Below are positions 19,432 to 30,802 of a stretch of DNA of 64,000 nucleotides, in pieces (position 1 is the first letter of the stretch; the number at the start of each line of letters is the position of its first letter). Origin of the DNA: Trichosporon coremiiforme (lineage: Eukaryota; Basidiomycota; Tremellomycetes; Trichosporonales; Trichosporonaceae); NCBI GenBank assembly GCA_039545355.1, contig BCJJ01000014.1:375914-439913 (forward strand). Reading direction: 5' to 3'. The notes beneath the pieces were generated by a model. That model worked only from the letters and a program-made list of their open reading frames with translations, did no database searches and had not been told where the DNA came from. The position numbers and the translations under genes are program-made.

Positions 19432-22327
19432 ATGTCGACTCTCCTCAGCAACCCCGGCCCCCTGCCGATATCTCCCGCTGGTGACTCGTTCGCCGCGTCC
19501 TCCTTCGCCTCATCAGCTGGATCCAGCTCAAGAACGCCTAGAAAGCGTAAGCAGGCAAGGCTCATCAACCCCGCCCGTGAGTACCGTCACCACCCTCATC
19601 ACCGTCACTTTCAGCCACCATCACCTCATATGGCTTGGCAGGTTTTGTTTACCTTCAGCTGACACCATCGCAGGCGCGCTCGACTTCTCGGCGCGGTCTA
19701 GCCGCTCCCATCATGCGTCGCCCGTCGGCTCGCCTCGACGAGAGTCGTTTCTGCACGACACGTCCAACAACTCGCTGTGTTTGGACTCGCCCTTCGAGTC
19801 GTCCCGGCTGTTCAAGGCGCTTTCATCACCCCCGACCATTTCACTTGAAATGGGCTTGTCACACCCGCGCCCTGCTAAGGACCAAGTGGCGGCCGACGAC
19901 TCTGCCGAGTTCAGCATGCCAACGCCAAGGCGTGAGGCAAGCTTGCCTGAGCGTGACTTTGAGACGACGACGCCGTCCGCGTCGCCCTCGCGATGGTCGA
20001 AGCTTTTGCACAAGCCCAACCTCGATCTCCCGCCCGCACCGGCAGCGCACACGACAAACGCTGACGCCGAACCGTCAACATCGACCTTCCTGAACATGAT
20101 AAAGTCGACGTTCAGGAAGGAGGACACTCTCCAGCTGGCCGAATTAAGCGAGTGGCAAGACGAGGAGAGCATGCGACCACCACCGCCGCCCAAGGCTGCG
20201 GTCTCATCCCCGCTCCCGCTCAAGTGGCTCAGCAAGCGCCGGCCGCTGTCAGGCTCTTCGCCGAAAACGTTTGCCTCCAGCTTAGAGGAATCGCCCATGT
20301 TCTCCCTCGGTTCTGATCGGTATAGCGACATCAAGAGCCGGAAGCCGAAAAACGAATCCCTGGACGGCTTTCAGACCGTCAGTCTGAGTGAAGTCCCACC
20401 CTATGACGAGCATGAGGCGCAGGAGACGTTACGTGACGAAGTGACAACGACGGCGGGCGACGACACAGAGCTCCCCTCCGGCCGTTCTACCAAGGGTAAG
20501 CTTGCAACAGCTGTCTCCATGCTGATATCAGTGTCGTTCCACTCGGAGGTTGTGTACAAGGTTATTGAGAGGCTACCTGGATTCGCGAAGAGCACCGGTC
20601 CCGCTACTGAGAAGATCGGCGACACAGGCATCGTCCCGCTGTCTGATCGGGTGTGCATCCCTGACGATCCTGCTTGGTGTGGAGATCACGCCGATGACCT
20701 CTCGCCTGTGGAGGAAGGGGAGTGCAAGGAGTGGGTTCTGCGCCAAGGATGGACGACACTTTCGAACACATACCATAACGAGTTTATCGACAAGGACCTG
20801 CCGAGCGAAAATGGGTACGTGGAGCCTTTTATCGAGATGCTTCAGGCCGGTTCTTTCGACGACGAGCCATGGCGTCGCGATGTCGCGGTCGAGGACGGTA
20901 GGATCGTTGTCAAGGAGCCGGAAAGCACAAAGACCGGCACGGAGAGCACTGGTTCCGCAGCATCGTCGGAGAGCACACACGGCGAGGGCGCAGAGGAGAA
21001 GCGCGTCGCTTCCCCTGTCGACCGAACGCTCGAAAAGAAGCCAAGCGCCACCGATATCCGAGTCATTGCCGAGTGCTTCCCAGCGCCCCCGGGCGGCACG
21101 CTCGACATCCGCCGTTCAACTTCAAAATCACCGCCGTCTTCGCGCCGCACGTCGCTCGCTTCCGTTGCTGAACTTTTGGAAGAGCCGGCGGACATTCGCA
21201 CGAGCCGCCGACGATCGCCGCTCAGCTCGACGAACCCGACGATCGCTGCCCTCGCCCCTCAGGCGCAGTCGCTCTTCGACACGCAGAACCGCCTGAACGA
21301 GGATCTGTCGCGCGAGCTCGAGGGCTACAATGCGCTTCTGTCGCAGCTCGAGAGCAAGCTCAGCGACCGTGATAGCGTCATCAAACGGCTTGTCCGGGAC
21401 CACGCGCAGGAGCGCCGGCGTCTCAAGAAGGAGGTCGCTGATCGGGATGCGCAAGTCGAGCGTCTTAATGCCGAGACTGAGCGACTGCGCGAGCAGCCGC
21501 AGGAGCCTTCCTTCCGCTCCGAGCCCGGAAACAACTCCGTCGTCGTCGAGCTGCGTGAGCAGCTGGACGCCGCGACCGACAAGCTCTCGTCTCTGGAGCT
21601 CCAGCACCAGGACCTAGAGGCGGAGCACGATGAGGCCACGGCTGAGCTGGAACACACCCGGCAGAAGCTCGCCGACACCAACGACGCACTCGAGAAGGCG
21701 TCCGAGGATCTGTATGCTGCGCGGGACGCTATCGACAGTTCCGAGCACCGCATCTTGCAGGTCGAGGAGCAGCGGGACCAGCTGCACGCCCAGGTCGAGC
21801 GGGAGCGCAACGCGCGCCTCCACGCTGAGCGAAAGTGGCAAGACGAGATGGCCTCGCTGCGTCGGGAGCTGGAGGAGGAGCGCGCGGCTCGGCGGCGAGC
21901 GGAGGATGCCCAGGCTGCGCAAGCCGAAACCACCCACCACTCGCACGCGCGGTCACGGTCGCGTCAGATCCCCGGCTCAAGCGTAAACGGCACCGAGCTG
22001 GGCCACTCACGCAACCAGTCTCGCGAGCTGCTCGGCTTCTCTCCCCCCTCCGGACTCGGCCACTCCAACAAGCGCGGCAGCGGCAACTTCCTCCGCGACT
22101 CTTGGGCGTCGGCGACGGGTAAGCGCGTGCTGGCCCCAGCGGCGCCGCAGAAGTCGGCGGAACGCACGATCGCCCAGCTCGAGCGCACCGTTGAGGACCT
22201 CGCGACGGCGAACGAACGCCTCAGTCTCGGCATGTCCTCGCTGCAGCAGGAGAGGGAGCTGCTCCGACGCAAGTTGGCGAGGGCCGAGCAGGGACATCCG
22301 CCCCGGAGGCAGAGCCTGAGGCATTAG
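19432..22327 (+). CDS. Unrecognised Ser/Pro-rich protein with C-terminal coiled coil
   Basis: I do not recognise this protein. Two exons (19432-19576 and 19674-22327) give about 932 residues. Residues 1-330 are disordered, with many SP, RS and basic patches, including a nuclear-signal-like RTPRKRKQ near residue 35. A less biased middle part (about 350-460) contains several Cys and Trp residues and may fold. After another Ser-rich stretch, residues from about 580 to 800 form a long heptad coiled coil rich in Glu, Arg and Leu, followed by a Ser-rich break and a final coiled coil (about 870-925). A 36-nt candidate intron (about 20495-20530, GTAAGC to ATATCAG) is a multiple of three and may be spliced. 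The layout suggests a scaffold or cytoskeletal protein, but that is only a guess. Confidence 0.8.
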
Positions 22328-22697
22328 ACGCCCGTTCTGAAGCTGCAAGCTACAGGAGGAGGACAACGTCTCGCTCAATGCGGGCACAGAAGGACACTAT
22401 ATCACCACACCAGCAATACCATCCCCCACACATCAACCAACTGCCTTCTTCGCTCGTTCTTAATATCTCAACTCATCTCTATGAGTTTTCGAGTTTCATG
22501 TTGTATCGCCTTTTAGAGTACCTACAGTACGGCAAGTGTAGCCGCTATAATACCCCGGGGTTTAGGATAATAGCTCTCTCGCAAACTAGTTTTACAAAGT
22601 GCATGCGACACACTGTACCTGCGCCCTCCTGGACGACTACTCCAGCCACACTGGTCTGCTCTACTATTCCTCTATGATGTTGGGACGAAGCTGGGGA
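22328..22697. other. Convergent 3' intergenic region
   Basis: Coiled-coil gene and RRP43 end towards each other here. The sequence is AT-richer than coding DNA and contains ATAATA/TTTTAG-like stretches suited to 3' end formation; nothing else is seen. Confidence 0.4.
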
Positions 22698-23870
22698 TCA
22701 AGACGAGTCCTCGAGAATCTGCCTCAGTTCCGTGATGCGAGCCTCGGCGGCTCCCCACGCCTCATCGAGCAGCTCCGATCCAGACTTGCCCACCGTGCCG
22801 CCGAGACCTTCTTGGCGGACTGTGGCTGCGCGGTTGTTCTCGTCCAGCGCGATCGTGATTGTGGTCGGGAGGAGGGGCTGCTCGAACGCGGTCGGGTCCG
22901 GGAGGAGGTACGTTCTACATGTCAGCTGCGTTCCCAGGTCAAGCAGCTTCGCGAAAATACCCCATACAGACTGTAGTCGAACGTCCAACGGCGGAGAGCA
23001 GAGTTGAAAGAGCAAGCTGCGCTTGACGGTGTACTTACGACTCAAACACGCCAAAGGACGCGCACAGCGGCATCCTTCCCAGAGGGAGGGGATGCGTGTC
23101 CTCCCTGTTGCACACGGTCTGGAAGGTCATCTCGTCGTACTTGGCGCTCGGAAGACGGGCTGTTGTCAGCTCAAGGCGCAGGCAAGCGGACAGCCTGCAG
23201 ACTGTTCCCGTGAAGATACTCACTATTCCTCAGCGCCGCCATGACGGCCAGAACGGCCGCGTCGTACGCATTTCCGTCGTAGTTGATACACACGACGTCG
23301 ATGTAGATGACCCACGCGGCCTTGCCGGGTGCGATGATGAGAGACTTGGGCGACAGCGTCCGAGAGCTGACGAGCATGTCGTTCAGCCAGTTGCTCATCG
23401 TCTGCGCCTCGTCGACGGGCGGGCCGGGCTTGAACTTGGGAGAGGACAGGGCCGGGAGGTCAATGTTCGGGACTGGAGTTAGCTAATTCCGGGAGCCTCA
23501 CAGCTGAGGAAGAGGTGACGGGGACTCACCGACGAAACCCTCGTCCGGGGCTGCCCCGCTCGGCTCGGCGATCTCAGCTTTGATGCCGCACACGATCGTC
23601 GTGTCGCCCATGCGCACCAGCGCTGAGCCCTCTGCTGTCCCGATCGAGCCTAAGATCAGCTATCTGGAACATATTCAGCTACGCACCAGCATTGATGCTG
23701 ACGTCGCGCCAGGCCGAGATCTTGCGTCCGTCTGGTCGGTAGCCCTGCGCGAGGAAGCGTTGCAGGTACTGGTCTGGGTGGAGACGCTTGAAAACCGCAG
23801 CCTGGGTGGCGGCGGAAGTAGGTGTCGAAGGTCCCGCCTCGTTTGATTGCGCGGCTGCTGTTGTCGCCAT
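22698..23870 (-). CDS. RRP43: Exosome RNase PH-like core subunit Rrp43 (EXOSC8)
   Basis: Rrp43 is one of six RNase PH-like ring subunits of the RNA exosome, which processes rRNA and degrades RNA in nucleus and cytoplasm. Five exons (about 23870-23687, 23649-23530, 23472-23224, 23159-23039, 22914-22698) give 296 residues. Hallmarks are [24 protein letters not shown], near the N-terminus (split here by no intron), [32 protein letters not shown] across intron 2, [35 protein letters not shown] and FGVFE before the last intron. This block order fits EXOSC8/Rrp43 better than Rrp42 or Rrp45. As in other eukaryotes, the ring subunit is expected to be catalytically inactive. The gene shares a 362-bp divergent promoter with HFI1. 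Confidence 0.9.
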
Positions 23871-24232
23871 GATTCTTGTGTCTGATGTGAAAGGGGTGTA
23901 TGCAGAAGCTCGTTGTCCGCACAAGGACGACTGTTATGACGCTTGCTGCAACATTTCTGGCTTCCCTCCCAGGCACGGTGTGATGGAAGCGTGCGTATCG
24001 CGTGGTGGCGTTTATGCGTTCCTCCACTTTAGTTGTTGCCGAGCGGTCGGCCGCTCGCGGGTGATGAGGAGCCGGGGCGTCTTTGTCGTTGTCCACTTTT
24101 GCTGGCGGGCTCACGAGAGTAAAACCACTTGCATCAAGCGCATCGACGGCATCCACGCTCCGCATCCACCTGTCCGCGCGCGGCACCGAGTCCCCTGCTT
24201 GCCTGTCTGCAACGCACGACCCCGACGCCCCC
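23871..24232. promoter_or_regulatory. Divergent promoter region, RRP43 / HFI1
   Basis: These 362 bp lie between the two start codons. I see no TATAAA box and no other element I can name. Confidence 0.35.
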
Positions 24233-25802
24233 ATGTCCGGCCATGCCAGTCATGCACTCGCGACTCCGGGCCCGGTCACGGCTCCCATGCCCAGCTCGAC
24301 CTCCACCGGCCCTGGAGTAGGTGCGCCAAGTCACCGGCCGACCATCCCGACACCACTGGGCGCATCAGTGCCCCTCCCTTCGACACCAGCGTCGCCTGCC
24401 TCAAACCTTCCCATTCCGTTCCAGCGCATCGACACGCATCAGATTAAGCAGCAGCTGTACGATGCGCTCGGAGAAGCCGGATTACCGTACTGGAAGGCTC
24501 TGAACGGATACCTTCTCGGTCAGGTTGGAAGGGACGAGCTTGTGGCACTCGTGAGAGGGTGGCTCAAAGGCAAATCGCGTGAGTACTTAATTGTCCGCTG
24601 CGTGATGCACTGCGATGAGCATGCATCCGGCGATGTGAAGGCTGCAACGGTCTTCTGCAGAAGCTAACAAGAACAGTACAACTGCACAACCAGCTCCTGA
24701 CGTCGCTTCTGCACAATGCATCAACGCCGCAGATCGCAAACCAGAGCGCCTCATCGCTTCACATGAACAAACGGCGGAGAGGCGGTATCGACGCTCCCGA
24801 CTTTGACTCGGACGCAACCTACATTGAGCCCATGGACCGGGTAGCGAACTGGGCCATGGGTCTTGGCGGACGGGAACGAGAACGGGTTCGCCGAGCTGTT
24901 GATGCGGAGCCGGAGGAGGTTGTTGAGGCGGACGAGTTTGACGCCATGGGCAAGAAGCGCAAGTGGTCAGCGTACCAGTCTGGTAAGTACTTCAGTCGGG
25001 TAACGCTGCTAGCTCCGGAGTCGTTCTCCATAGCTGACTCTCAGGCGCTGCACACCCAACGCTTGCCCAGTCGGGCCGCAACATCCCTTCCTCGCACCAG
25101 CTGGCGTTACGCCTTGCCCAGGTCGCCAAGACGTGGGATCTCGAGGTTGCCCCGGACGCAACGAAGGAGGTGGGCGAGTTCATGGGTGTTGGCTTGCATC
25201 AGCACCTGGGCGACGTGCTTCACTCTCTCGTGCACCTGACGGGTCGCGACCGACCTGGAGAGGACACACTCCGTCTGCCTCCGGGTGTGCATCAACCGTC
25301 GCCTGAGGCACCGGACATCCCTACCCCGTCACTCGGCACGCTGCAGTACCTCTTCACGCTTGCGCCGAGTCTGCACCCGCAAGCGTCGCCGACCCTCTAC
25401 AAGCTCGAGTCGTCGCTGACCATTGCCGAGGTCGAGGCGTCCAAGCCGAGTGAGGAACCGGAGGAGGGGAAAGACTTCGACGCCCGCACCCCGCACCCCG
25501 CACCTAACCTCTTGCCGAGTGCCACCCCGCAGACCCAAACGGTCGGTTTGCCTGGCGCCCTCCCTCCTGCTCTCCCCACTGTCCCCAGCCCCGTCAAGGC
25601 CGCCTCGACGCTACACGCTGCCGCGGGCCAAGGCAAGATCGAAACCGTCTCGCAGACGCTGCAGGACACGGGCTTGCTCAAGATCGACAAGGCCGGCCGC
25701 GAGGAAGGCGAGGGCGCCGGCGACCGCAAGAGGGAGAAGAAGCACAACCTCCACTGGAAGTACGAGGACCCCGCACTTATCCTCAAGGATCTCTTCGGGT
25801 AG
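24233..25802 (+). CDS. HFI1: SAGA core subunit Hfi1/Ada1
   Basis: Ada1 is a histone-fold structural subunit of the SAGA coactivator that helps hold the complex together. Three exons (about 24233-24578, 24677-24982, 25045-25802) give 469 residues. After a Pro/Thr/Ser-rich N-terminus, the SAGA-Tad1 domain starts IDTHQIKQQLYDALGEAG and continues WKALNGYLLGQVGRDELV, then crosses intron 1 into LHNQLLTSLLHNAS. The histone-fold part lies in exon 3 (LALRLAQVAKTWDLEVA, EFMGVGLHQHLGDVL). A Pro-rich linker leads to a conserved C-terminal KKHNLHWKYEDPALILKDLF segment typical of the family (seen at the very end). The start is the ATG of MSGHASHAL. Confidence 0.85.
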
Positions 25803-26009
25803 TCACCTCCCTCCACTTGCGCCCGCCATTGACCGTCCACCGGGCCACCCTGTATCCTCCCACCCCACCCGAGATCTCGAAGAACGTTATCGGTATCGTT
25901 AGTTGTGATTGTGACTCCGCATAGATTGTATACTAGGCATCCACTACATCCATATATTCGCATCAGCATGCATCTCCAGCATTAGTATCACATAGGTAGA
26001 CTCTTAGGG

Positions 26010-27254
26010 TTACAACAGCTTCCCATACTTCTTCTCAGCACGATCGATCCAGCGCTGTAGCACTGGCTTCGCTTGCTCCTCGGCTTCCGATGCCGGTGGG
26101 AGCAGCGCCAGGGCATCGTTCGCACTCAACCTCCGCCCCGCCTCGAGCTGTACCAAGCCCTCGATGACCTGCGCCTGCTCCTCATCTACGTCAAGGACAT
26201 CTCTCAGTCGCCGTTGGGGCTTTGGGTCAAACACGAGCTTGTTCGCGTCTGTCTGCATAGCGAAGCTCTGTGGAGGTCAGCTCAATTCGAGGAAGTCTTA
26301 GTTCACCGGCCAATTATCATCTGTTGGCGTCCCCAGGACTTTGAAGATACTCCCAGCGAGTCCGATCTCGCCAAACTCAGCCGAGAAGAGGAGCTCCCGT
26401 GGCGGCGGGCGACGGAGTTGGAACCCCTCTATCTCGTCTGAGTCCGAGTCTGAGGAGTCTGAGTCTGCGCCAGGGTCGACGTTGAAGCACTCCGCTAACG
26501 TTACACCTGCACTCCACAGGTCTGTTGCGCGGGGGTCGTATGTCTCCGAAAACAGAAGCTCGGGTGCTCGGTAATGACTGTTGTCAGCTCCGTGGCGTGC
26601 GACTCTAGCTTACCCGCTCCCCACCTGCGTCTCCAGTCCGACACCACCGTCACCGCCCTGGCCGTCCCAGGCTGTCCCGAAGTCGATGAGCTGCACCGTG
26701 CCGTCCCAACCGTACATGATATTCGCCGGCTTGACGTCCCGGTGCGCTATCTCGAGAGAGTGCAAATGTTGAAGAGCCGAGAGTAATCCTCGTGCCGTGT
26801 GCGCGAAGATTTCGGGACTCGGTTCGTGCTCCAAAATGGCGGCCACAGTGACGGACAGCAGAGGGAAGGTGAGCCGGTGCTCCGGCTCGGAAAAGCTATA
26901 ATCGAGCAATGGAATGATCTGACGTCAGCTCGCCAAGACATCCAAAGCTTTCAAGGTGCAGTTCCGCAATGCTGTGACTTACATTCGGGTACGTTGCCCG
27001 CTGCAATATCCGGACCTCACGGATGACGTTGTGAGGCCGTCTGGAAACGTCAATGCCGTCCAATGGCGCGGTCACGATCTTGACCGCATGGCAGCTGGCC
27101 GGCGTGTCGCCGCTGGGCTCAAAGAATATGTCTGCATGCAGGCCTGTTGTCAGCTACGCTCACCAACTTACAGCTCACCAGTCGCAAAGGGCTCCATGGG
27201 GAAGGCGTCAGTGACGACAGTGGATGACCTCCACTTCCGAATCTGAAACGCCAT
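26010..27254 (-). CDS. Cak1-like protein kinase (atypical CMGC)
   Basis: This is a eukaryotic protein kinase, probably a monomeric CDK-activating kinase of the Cak1/Csk1 type. Five exons with four short introns are read from MAFQIRKW at 27254 to TAA/TAG at 26010. The VAIK lysine appears in CHAVKIV, the catalytic loop is AHRDVKPANIM, the Mg motif is IDFGTAW and the APE motif is HYRAPELLF, followed by DLWSAGVTLAE and a CMGC-like GSIFKVLGTPTDDNWP. No GxGxxG glycine loop is seen upstream of the VAIK lysine (only MEPFATGLHADIFF), and the activation segment is short with no obvious phosphorylatable Thr beside GSGHYRAPE. Both traits are known for yeast Cak1. An Asp/Ser-rich insert (DSDSSDSDSD) lies between kinase subdomains IX and X. 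Cak1 identity is an inference from these traits. Confidence 0.75.
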
Positions 27255-27400
27255 GGAACACCGTCACCGCCAGTGGACGGAATCAAATGGTTGAGATCAG
27301 CAAGGAAGGGCCAAGCCTGGCAGACGCGCCGCGCGTGGTGGAGGGAGGGACAATGTTGATTTCGGTCTTCCCTTCCTTCCTCATCTCATGACACGCCACC

Positions 27401-28692
27401 ATGTCCACTGCCGGCCCGTCACAGCGCCGACGCCGCGGGTCGATTGACGAGTCGCAGTCGCAACGCCAGACTCAGACGCAAGATGGCTCCCGACGCAAGC
27501 GCCCCCGCGGAAGTCTCCGCGAGGAGCTCTTCGATAAGCCAGACCTCGAGGAGAAGGCGCGCATCGTTGCTGGATACCGCGACATGCAGATGGCTGCTGA
27601 TGGTGAGCTAAGCGTGGGATGGGGAAAGTTGACAGACAGATATGAAGACGAACCTTGAGAACATTGGTGTCGACGACCTCGCGCGCATGGCGAGACAGCA
27701 GAACAAGCTGTTCCGAGATGGTGAGCTGAGTGCCCTGTGATGTGAGCTGACTTGCAGTGAGGGATACGGGCACAGCCGCCCTCGATGCGCGTCTCATGAT
27801 GACCATGGGCGAAACGTCGGCGAACCTCGCGCGCAAGCTTAAGCTCGGCGGTGTGTCCTTCGACGTTTCCGAGTTCATTAACAAGTATGTTCCTGTCAGA
27901 TGATCTGCTAACAACGCCCAGCGTAAAGAGCGTTCTGGGGATGGAAGCGGAGGAGACGCAGGTTGTGGACGATGACTCGGAGGAAGACGAGCTCGAGGAG
28001 ACGATGACCCAGCGCCAGCGACCGCGAAGGGGTCAGACGGCCCTCGGCGACTGGGAGCGCATCGGGTGGATGGCGGCGTCGCTGTCTCGACGTGCCCCGG
28101 GTGTCGAGTTCATGTGAGTTCACTGGGCTTTAACGCGACTGATATCAGGTACGGACCTCTAGAAGTCGAGCACACTGTGCGCCAACTCGGACAGCGGAGG
28201 GCTAGGCAGGAGGTCGCGCCCGAGACGCGCCCGGAGGAAGTGCAGCAGGAAGGCAAGTCGAAGACGAAGGACCCGACCACGACGCATGTCAAAGAGATTA
28301 GCGAGGTTCTCAGGGCGATGGACCCGCAGCGCAAGGGTGTCAACCTCTTCCGCCTGTTCATCAACCCTGACAGCTTCGCGCAGTCGGTCGAGAACCTGTT
28401 CTACACCTCCTTCCTCGTCAAGGAAGGACGTGTCAGTATCGATGTCAAGGACGACGGAGAGATCATGATTTGTAAGCTGCTCCTATCTGCTGCCAGCTAA
28501 CTCACACCAGGTGCTAGCGATCAGTACGACCCTGCTGTCGAAGGTGACCTTGCCCAGCAGCAGGCCGTGATCGAGTTCGACATGGAGACCTGGCAGCAGG
28601 CCATTGACATCTTCAACATCACCGAGTCAGCAATCCCGCACCGTGATCCACCTCAGGAGGAGCTCACGAACGGACGTTGGTACGGTCAGTAA
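27401..28692 (+). CDS. NSE4: SMC5/6 complex kleisin subunit Nse4
   Basis: Nse4 is the kleisin that bridges the Smc5 and Smc6 heads and works in DNA repair and chromosome stability in the nucleus. Six exons (27401-27602, 27640-27720, 27758-27884, 27922-28113, 28149-28471, 28511-28692) join in frame to 368 residues. After a basic N-terminus (QRRRRGSIDE), the kleisin N-terminal region covers YRDMQMAADDMKTN and the helix around VRDTGTAALDARLMMTMG. The Nse4 C-terminal domain is very clear, with MDPQRKGVNLFRLFINPDS, FAQSVENLFYTSFLVKEGR and a final VIEFDMETWQQAI. An acidic loop lies near residue 170. Introns are 36-39 nt. Its start is only 146 bp from that of the divergent kinase. Confidence 0.93.
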
Positions 28693-28764
28693 GGCGAGAG
28701 GAGCAGGCCGCTACGTTGTAACGTTATAGATCCTTGTACAATTATGGCATTACATTCTAAAATT

Positions 28765-29429
28765 CTACTTCTGAGCCTCCGCAATCGGGTTCGCGTGGAC
28801 AGTGATATTCTTCAGGCGAATCTCCTCCAGTGGTCGGTTCTTCGCGTTCACCGGCACTTTCTCGATCGCGTCCAGCGTCGAGTCGGCTCCGTCGATGACC
28901 TTGCCGAAGATCGTGTACTTCCCGTCCAAGCTCGACTGCTTCGCGTACGTGATGAAGAACTGAGAGTTAATCTCCGCGTCGAGTACCGGCGAACTCACCT
29001 GCGACTTGTTCGTATCCGGTCCCGCGTTGGCCATGGCGACTATTCCCCTGGCGTTGAACTGAGATCAGCTTTACTCGAGGGGACCTTGCAGCTCGGTACT
29101 CACCTTCAGCGTTGACCGGACCTCATCCGGGAACGGCTGACCCCAGATGCTCTGCCCTCCTTTGCCCGTTCCTGTCGGGTCACCCGTCTGCACCATGAAG
29201 CCTTTAATGTTCCTGTGAAACAGGCAATTGTCGAAGTAGTTGGATGCGCATAACGCGAGAAAGTTCTGGTGTCAGATAAAGTAGACCGGTGCAGCATCTG
29301 AAGGAGAGGACTCACCTCTGCTGTCCGAGGAACAGCCTCGCAGAACACCTCGATTTTGATATCACCTGCGGTCGTGTGCAGAGTGACAGACTGCCATTAG
29401 CTTGCTCACACCTTCAGGCAGCTTACCAT
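28765..29429 (-). CDS. CYP10: PPIL3-type cyclophilin (peptidyl-prolyl isomerase)
   Basis: This small cyclophilin of 164 residues belongs to the spliceosome-associated PPIL3/Cyp10 group. Five exons are needed: ATG alone (29427-29429), then about 29390-29316, 29265-29104, 29058-28999 and 28959-28765. Spliced, the N-terminus is [19 protein letters not shown], matching PPIL3 proteins from residue 1. Isomerase landmarks are [48 protein letters not shown] and [11 protein letters not shown]; the catalytic Arg is in FHRN. It lacks transit signals, so nucleus or cytosol is likely. The first intron sits directly after the start codon, so the first coding exon carries a single codon. The gene ends 72 bp from the convergent NSE4 stop. 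Confidence 0.93.
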
Positions 29430-29702
29430 TGTGATCTCTGCGCGAAGTGAGTGAAGATGAGCTGAAGCTGGCAGTGTTGAAGTCGCGATCGATCTCTTGC
29501 CACCTGATGTCAACATTTCGGTCGCGTGGTATCCACGCGCCTAAATGACGTGTGCGGCTCCGCACTCGCCACCCCACGCTATCTATGGTGCTGAGGACCC
29601 AAGATATCGGACGACGTCAATCAACGTGCCGGACAGCTGTGACACTTGAAGATATAACGAAATCGACAGCGCGAGCGGCTCCGACGCAATCGAGAGCCAA
29701 TA

Positions 29703-30802
29703 ATGACGAGACGTCAGCCCCCAAGTTCCCGCGGCTCGGAGGCAAGCTATGTCGTCGACGTCGAGGCCGCGCGCACCGAGAACGCTGGGCTTACGAGTTC
29801 ACACCCCCAGCGTCACGTCCCACACCCCCTCGGCAGCTCGCCCCCATCGCAGCCGCCCACTTCGACACAGGTCGACCCGTTAGGTCCCGAATCCGACATC
29901 GTAGGAGACAACGATCCGCAGTTCATCGTCGTCAACGGCCAGCTGTTCCCAAAGCCGGCGATACCGACCGATGCACCACCGCCGTATGCGCCGTACCCGG
30001 CTGGACGCGCGAGGGCCCAGACCTTCACGGCTGGCAGTCCGCTCGTCGCACTCCCTCCACTTCCACAGTATCGGCGTGAGTCCGCTCCAGGCGGCACTGA
30101 GATGACTCCTCTCCTCGGCGCCGATCCGCTGCAGCGCGCACGTTACCGCAGTCCACTCGAATACATCATCAAGGGCGACGAGCACGGCTACTCGAGCACG
30201 TTGTGGGATGGAGCGGCTTGGAAGTCGCTCTTCCACACGCTCGTTATCAACTTCCCATTTGTAAGATCCGTGGCTGACGATAGTTGAGCTGACATGTTCA
30301 CAGAACTTGGCACTGTGGCCACTCCTCCTCACCGGCACGCTGGTCGGCACCGCGCTCCTCGTGACGTTGCCATTAGGCGCAGTGTTCTGGTTCGCGACTC
30401 TGATTCTCGCGCGAGCAGCTGCGGCAGTCGAGACTCGCTTCCAGATTTTCTTCCAGGGCGTCGAGGTCCGTTCGGTACACCCGATTTTCTACCGGCAGCG
30501 CGTCCGCGAGGACGGCGAACTTGTCTGGGACAGGCGGTTCTTGTCCTGCTGCTGGTCAATGGTAAGTTGCGTAGCTAACAGCTTATCCGGCATTAGCTAA
30601 TATCCAGTTCACCGACCAGTACTCGTACTCGGCGCTCGTGTATCTCCTTCTCATCAAGCCCGCCATCGTGCTTGTATCCTTCGTCGCGCTGCTGGTACTC
30701 TTCATCCTATCCTTTGTGTTCTTCCCGTTTCTGCCGATCTTCCTCAGGTTCGCACGCGCGTTCGGCCGATGGCAGGCGCACATCGCCCTCGACAACCTGT
30801 AA
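29703..30802 (+). CDS. Unrecognised multi-pass membrane protein with PPxY motif
   Basis: I do not recognise this 336-residue protein with confidence. Three exons (29703-30260, 30304-30561, 30608-30802) join in frame. Residues 1-150 are polar and Pro-rich and include DAPPPYAPYP near residue 100, a PPxY motif of the type bound by WW domains of Rsp5/Nedd4 ubiquitin ligases. Then come a conserved-looking LEYIIKGDEHGYSSTLWDGAAW segment (about 157-178, here given in two parts by splicing-independent reading), a membrane block NLALWPLLLTGTLVGTALLV plus LGAVFWFATLILA, an exposed loop with RFQIFFQGVEV and FYRQRV, and a last hydrophobic block (KPAIVLVSFVALLVLFILS). The arrangement is reminiscent of fungal proteins with a sensor-like membrane domain, but that is a weak guess. 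Confidence 0.8.
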
